Assembly (NCBI GenBank): GCA_015689705.1
Contig: WVSN01000007.1
Coordinates: 1-45,000, forward strand
Origin: Rhodobacterales bacterium HKCCE3408
GTDB taxonomy: Bacteria > Pseudomonadota > Alphaproteobacteria > Rhodobacterales > Rhodobacteraceae
Length of the DNA: 45,000 nucleotides
Direction of reading: 5' to 3'
Part shown: positions 43,197 through 45,000 of the stretch, piece after piece
How the letters are laid out: each line of letters opens with the position of its first letter
Numbering within the stretch: the stretch's first letter is position 1
The notes under the pieces: model-generated
The model's database searches: none
What the model was told of the DNA's origin: nothing
What the model saw: the letters and a program-made list of their open reading frames with translations, nothing else
Program-made: the position numbers and the translations under genes

Positions 43197-43926
43197 ATCT
43201 GAGCGCCGGAAGGCCGATCCCGGTCGCCTCGAACCCGCCGTCGACGGCGATGCACTGGCCGGTCAGGTAGCTGGCCGTGTCGGAGCAGAGGAAGCGGATG
43301 ACCCCGGCAATCTCGTCCTCCGATCCGTAGCGGTTCAGCGGGATCGCGTCGTGGTAGGCGTCGATGATGTCCTGCGTGTGGACCGCCATGGCCAACTTCG
43401 TTCGGACCGGCCCGGGGCAGACCGCGTTCGCGCGGATGCCGTATTCGCCGAGTTCGACCGCCTGCTGCTGCGTGAGATGGATCACCGCCGCCTTGGACGT
43501 GCCGTAGGCGACGCGCAGGGTCGAGGCGCGCAGCCCGGAGATCGAGGCGATGTTGACGATCGCGCCCTTCGCCGCCTTCAGCGCCGGCGTGGCGGCCTGG
43601 GTCATGCGGAAGGTGCCGTCGAGATTGGTGTCCATCACGGCGCGCCAGCGGTCGAAGCCGGTGTCTTCGATCGGGCCGAAATCGGCGACACCGGCATTGT
43701 TCACCAGCGCATCGAGCCGGTCGATGCCTGCGAATACGGCCGAGACGTCCTGCGCGTTCGAGATGTCGCGGGACAACAACTCGGCATTTTCCAGCCCGAC
43801 GCCGGCGCGGTTCAGTTCCTCGGCGTCGCGGTCGAGCATCAGGACGCGCCAGCCGTCGGCGAGAAACCCCTTCGCCGTCGCGAGCCCGATGCCGCGCGCC
43901 GCGCCGGTCACGAGTGCTGTCTTCAT
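43192..43926 (-). CDS. Short-chain dehydrogenase/reductase
   Basis: 244 residues; ATG at 43926 with GAGGGAGG upstream. The NAD(P)-binding TGAARGIGLATA, the NNAGV motif, the catalytic Ser (IVNIASISG) and Tyr-x-x-x-Lys (YGTSK) and the C-terminal CPGPVRT are present. A classical SDR of the FabG-like group. The substrate is unknown. Confidence 0.93.
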   Translation of the reverse strand: MKTALVTGAARGIGLATAKGFLADGWRVLMLDRDAEELNRAGVGLENAELLSRDISNAQDVSAVFAGIDRLDALVNNAGVADFGPIEDTGFDRWRAVMDTNLDGTFRMTQAATPALKAAKGAIVNIASISGLRASTLRVAYGTSKAAVIHLTQQQAVELGEYGIRANAVCPGPVRTKLAMAVHTQDIIDAYHDAIPLNRYGSEDEIAGVIRFLCSDTASYLTGQCIAVDGGFEATGIGLPALRS

Positions 43927-43995
43927 GCGCCGTCCTCCCTCTGACGGGAGCGACCGGACCGCGCCGCCCGAACGAAGTCAAGCGCGGCAAAGGAA

Positions 43996-44026
43996 AGGCC
44001 CCGGCGCGGGGTGCGCACCGGGGCCT
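43996..44026 (-). terminator. Terminator of the fasciclin gene
   Basis: AGGCCCCGG and CCGGGGCCT form a 9-bp stem; on the minus strand TTTCCTTTG follows. It lies 20 bases beyond the fasciclin stop. Confidence 0.8.
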
Positions 44027-44046
44027 GCAACCGGGGGGAGCCGGTC

Positions 44047-44529
44047 TTACATCGGCGGCATGATGACCGAGTCGATGACGTGGATGACGCCGTTCGACGC
44101 CTCGATGTCGGCGGCCACGACGGTCGCGTCGTTGACCATGACCGAGTCGCCCACGGTGAAGGTCACCGGGTCGCCCTCGACCGTCTCGGCGGTCATGCCG
44201 TCGGACAGGTCGGTCGACATCACGGCGCCCGGGACGACGTGGTAGGTGAGGATCGACACGAGCTGGTCCTGGTTCTCCGGCATCAGCAGGGTGTCGACCG
44301 TGCCCTCGGGCAGTGCGGCGAAGGCTTCGTCGGTCGGCGCGAAGACAGTGAACGGGCCTTCGCCCTTCAGCGTGTCGACGAGACCCGCAGCTTCGGCGGC
44401 CGCCAGCAGCGTGGTGAAGGTGCCGGCATCGGCAGCCGTGTCGACGATGTCCATGCCGCCATGCGCGTCCGCGAAGGCCGGGCCTGCAAGCGCGACGGAT
44501 GCGGTCAGTGCAAGGATCGTGCGTTTCAT
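44047..44529 (-). CDS. Secreted fasciclin (FAS1) domain protein
   Basis: 160 residues; ATG at 44529, AGGAGT 6 bases upstream. A signal peptide ([20 protein letters not shown]) is followed by one complete FAS1 domain: [45 protein letters not shown] and the end [14 protein letters not shown]. Such proteins act in cell-surface adhesion; this one has no other domain. Confidence 0.95.
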   Translation of the reverse strand: MKRTILALTASVALAGPAFADAHGGMDIVDTAADAGTFTTLLAAAEAAGLVDTLKGEGPFTVFAPTDEAFAALPEGTVDTLLMPENQDQLVSILTYHVVPGAVMSTDLSDGMTAETVEGDPVTFTVGDSVMVNDATVVAADIEASNGVIHVIDSVIMPPM

Positions 44530-44853
44530 CGTTTCAAACTCCTGGTTTGGGTTGCAGGGTCTGTCCTGCGGGGCCTTACCTGTGGTCGCACATGCCCTTG
44601 GCAATACAGCGGAAAATCGCCGCCGGCCTTGACCCCGGAGGCGCCGCGCCTAAGCCGCTGCGCGGACCGCTTTCCAATAAAAGCTCCGTGATCGTTTTTT
44701 ATCGGGTGTGAGTTCGGGGCGGCTGGCCCGCCGGGTCCGGAGGCCCGGAAATGTTTCGGTTCGGGCCTGTATTTCAACAGTTTCGTGAGAAGACGTGGTT
44801 TGAGCGGCGACGGCCCCAAATGTATTCCTGCGCAAAGCTGAACGGAGACACAC

Positions 44854-45000
44854 ATGGCCCACCGCTATACCTCGCCGCTGACCGCAGCAGACGTCACGCC
44901 GCCCGAACTCTACTTCAATCGCCGCGCCATTCTGGCCGGCGGTGTCGCGACGCTGGGTGCGGGACTGATCGGCGGCGCCGCGCATGCGCAGGTCAACAAC
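44854..45000 (+). CDS. msrP: Protein-methionine-sulfoxide reductase MsrP (5' part; runs off the window)
   Basis: 49 residues are visible; ATG at 44854 with CGGAGA upstream. The start MAHRYTSPLTAADVTPPELY followed by a Tat signal (NRRAILAGGVATLGAGLIGG, A-H-A cleavage) is typical of the molybdopterin protein MsrP (YedY), which repairs oxidised methionines in the periplasm with the membrane partner MsrQ. The catalytic domain lies beyond the window. Confidence 0.85.
   Translation, partial: MAHRYTSPLTAADVTPPELYFNRRAILAGGVATLGAGLIGGAAHAQVNN

Overview
The window is high-GC alphaproteobacterial DNA, almost certainly chromosome of a member of the Rhodobacteraceae (Roseobacter/Rhodobacter group). The signs are a RegB/SenC/RegA redox regulon, HemY with a C-terminal zinc ribbon, a DUF2853 protein, a GcvA-like LysR pair, pseudo-caspase/peptidoglycan-binding architecture, a 41-residue L36, a CtrA-type TTAA-N7-TTAA box and an MsrP-type Tat protein.

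Left part (1-12625): an accessory region. Two small phage/plasmid-type genes (1-580) lie outside an 11.8 kb integrated element (about 815-12585). The element sits inside the anticodon arm of a tRNA-Thr(CGT) gene. The 5' half of that tRNA is at 12586-12625 and the 3' half at 774-814, and their acceptor and anticodon stems are perfectly complementary across the gap. The element carries its own intact, diverged tRNA-Thr(CGT) at 2099-2174, which lacks the CATTA core. Paired TTGCAAG repeats near both ends look like integrase arm sites, yet no integrase gene is visible. Cargo, nearly all on the minus strand: a HEPN-domain protein; a charged hypothetical; a DUF4338 (DruA-like) protein next to a GHKL/Hsp90-like ATPase and a 64-residue protein (candidate anti-phage module, with a 16-bp perfect hairpin between the two large genes); and a phage packaging block. 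The packaging block has a terminase split into ATPase and nuclease ORFs, a small-terminase-like protein, a winged-helix protein, and a DUF4055-type portal interrupted by one in-frame TAG. No capsid, tail or lysis genes are seen.

Middle part (12667-24342): core genes. On the minus strand are hemY, a mitofilin-like gene and hemD. tsaD-gpsA-EVE form a tightly overlapped plus-strand set. DUF2853, a ketopantoate-reductase-like gene, a PRC-barrel protein, ahcY and a 21-residue basic protein are on the minus strand. An HD hydrolase and a GNAT acetyltransferase overlap on the plus strand.

Right part (24438-45000): two GcvA-like LysR genes flank a 55-residue gene. Then come two related lipoproteins, regA, divergent senC/regB, a PAS-domain membrane protein with a CtrA box, a pseudo-caspase with peptidoglycan-binding domains, rpmJ, tRNA-Val(GAC), N-formylglutamate amidohydrolase, dinB with a zinc-ribbon extension, an SPFH/NfeD pair, pyrF, a very acidic repeat-rich membrane protein, clpB behind a likely RpoH promoter, an EF-hand protein, an SDR oxidoreductase, a fasciclin protein and the start of msrP. 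Functions rest on motif and family recognition from the sequence alone; no database search was run.
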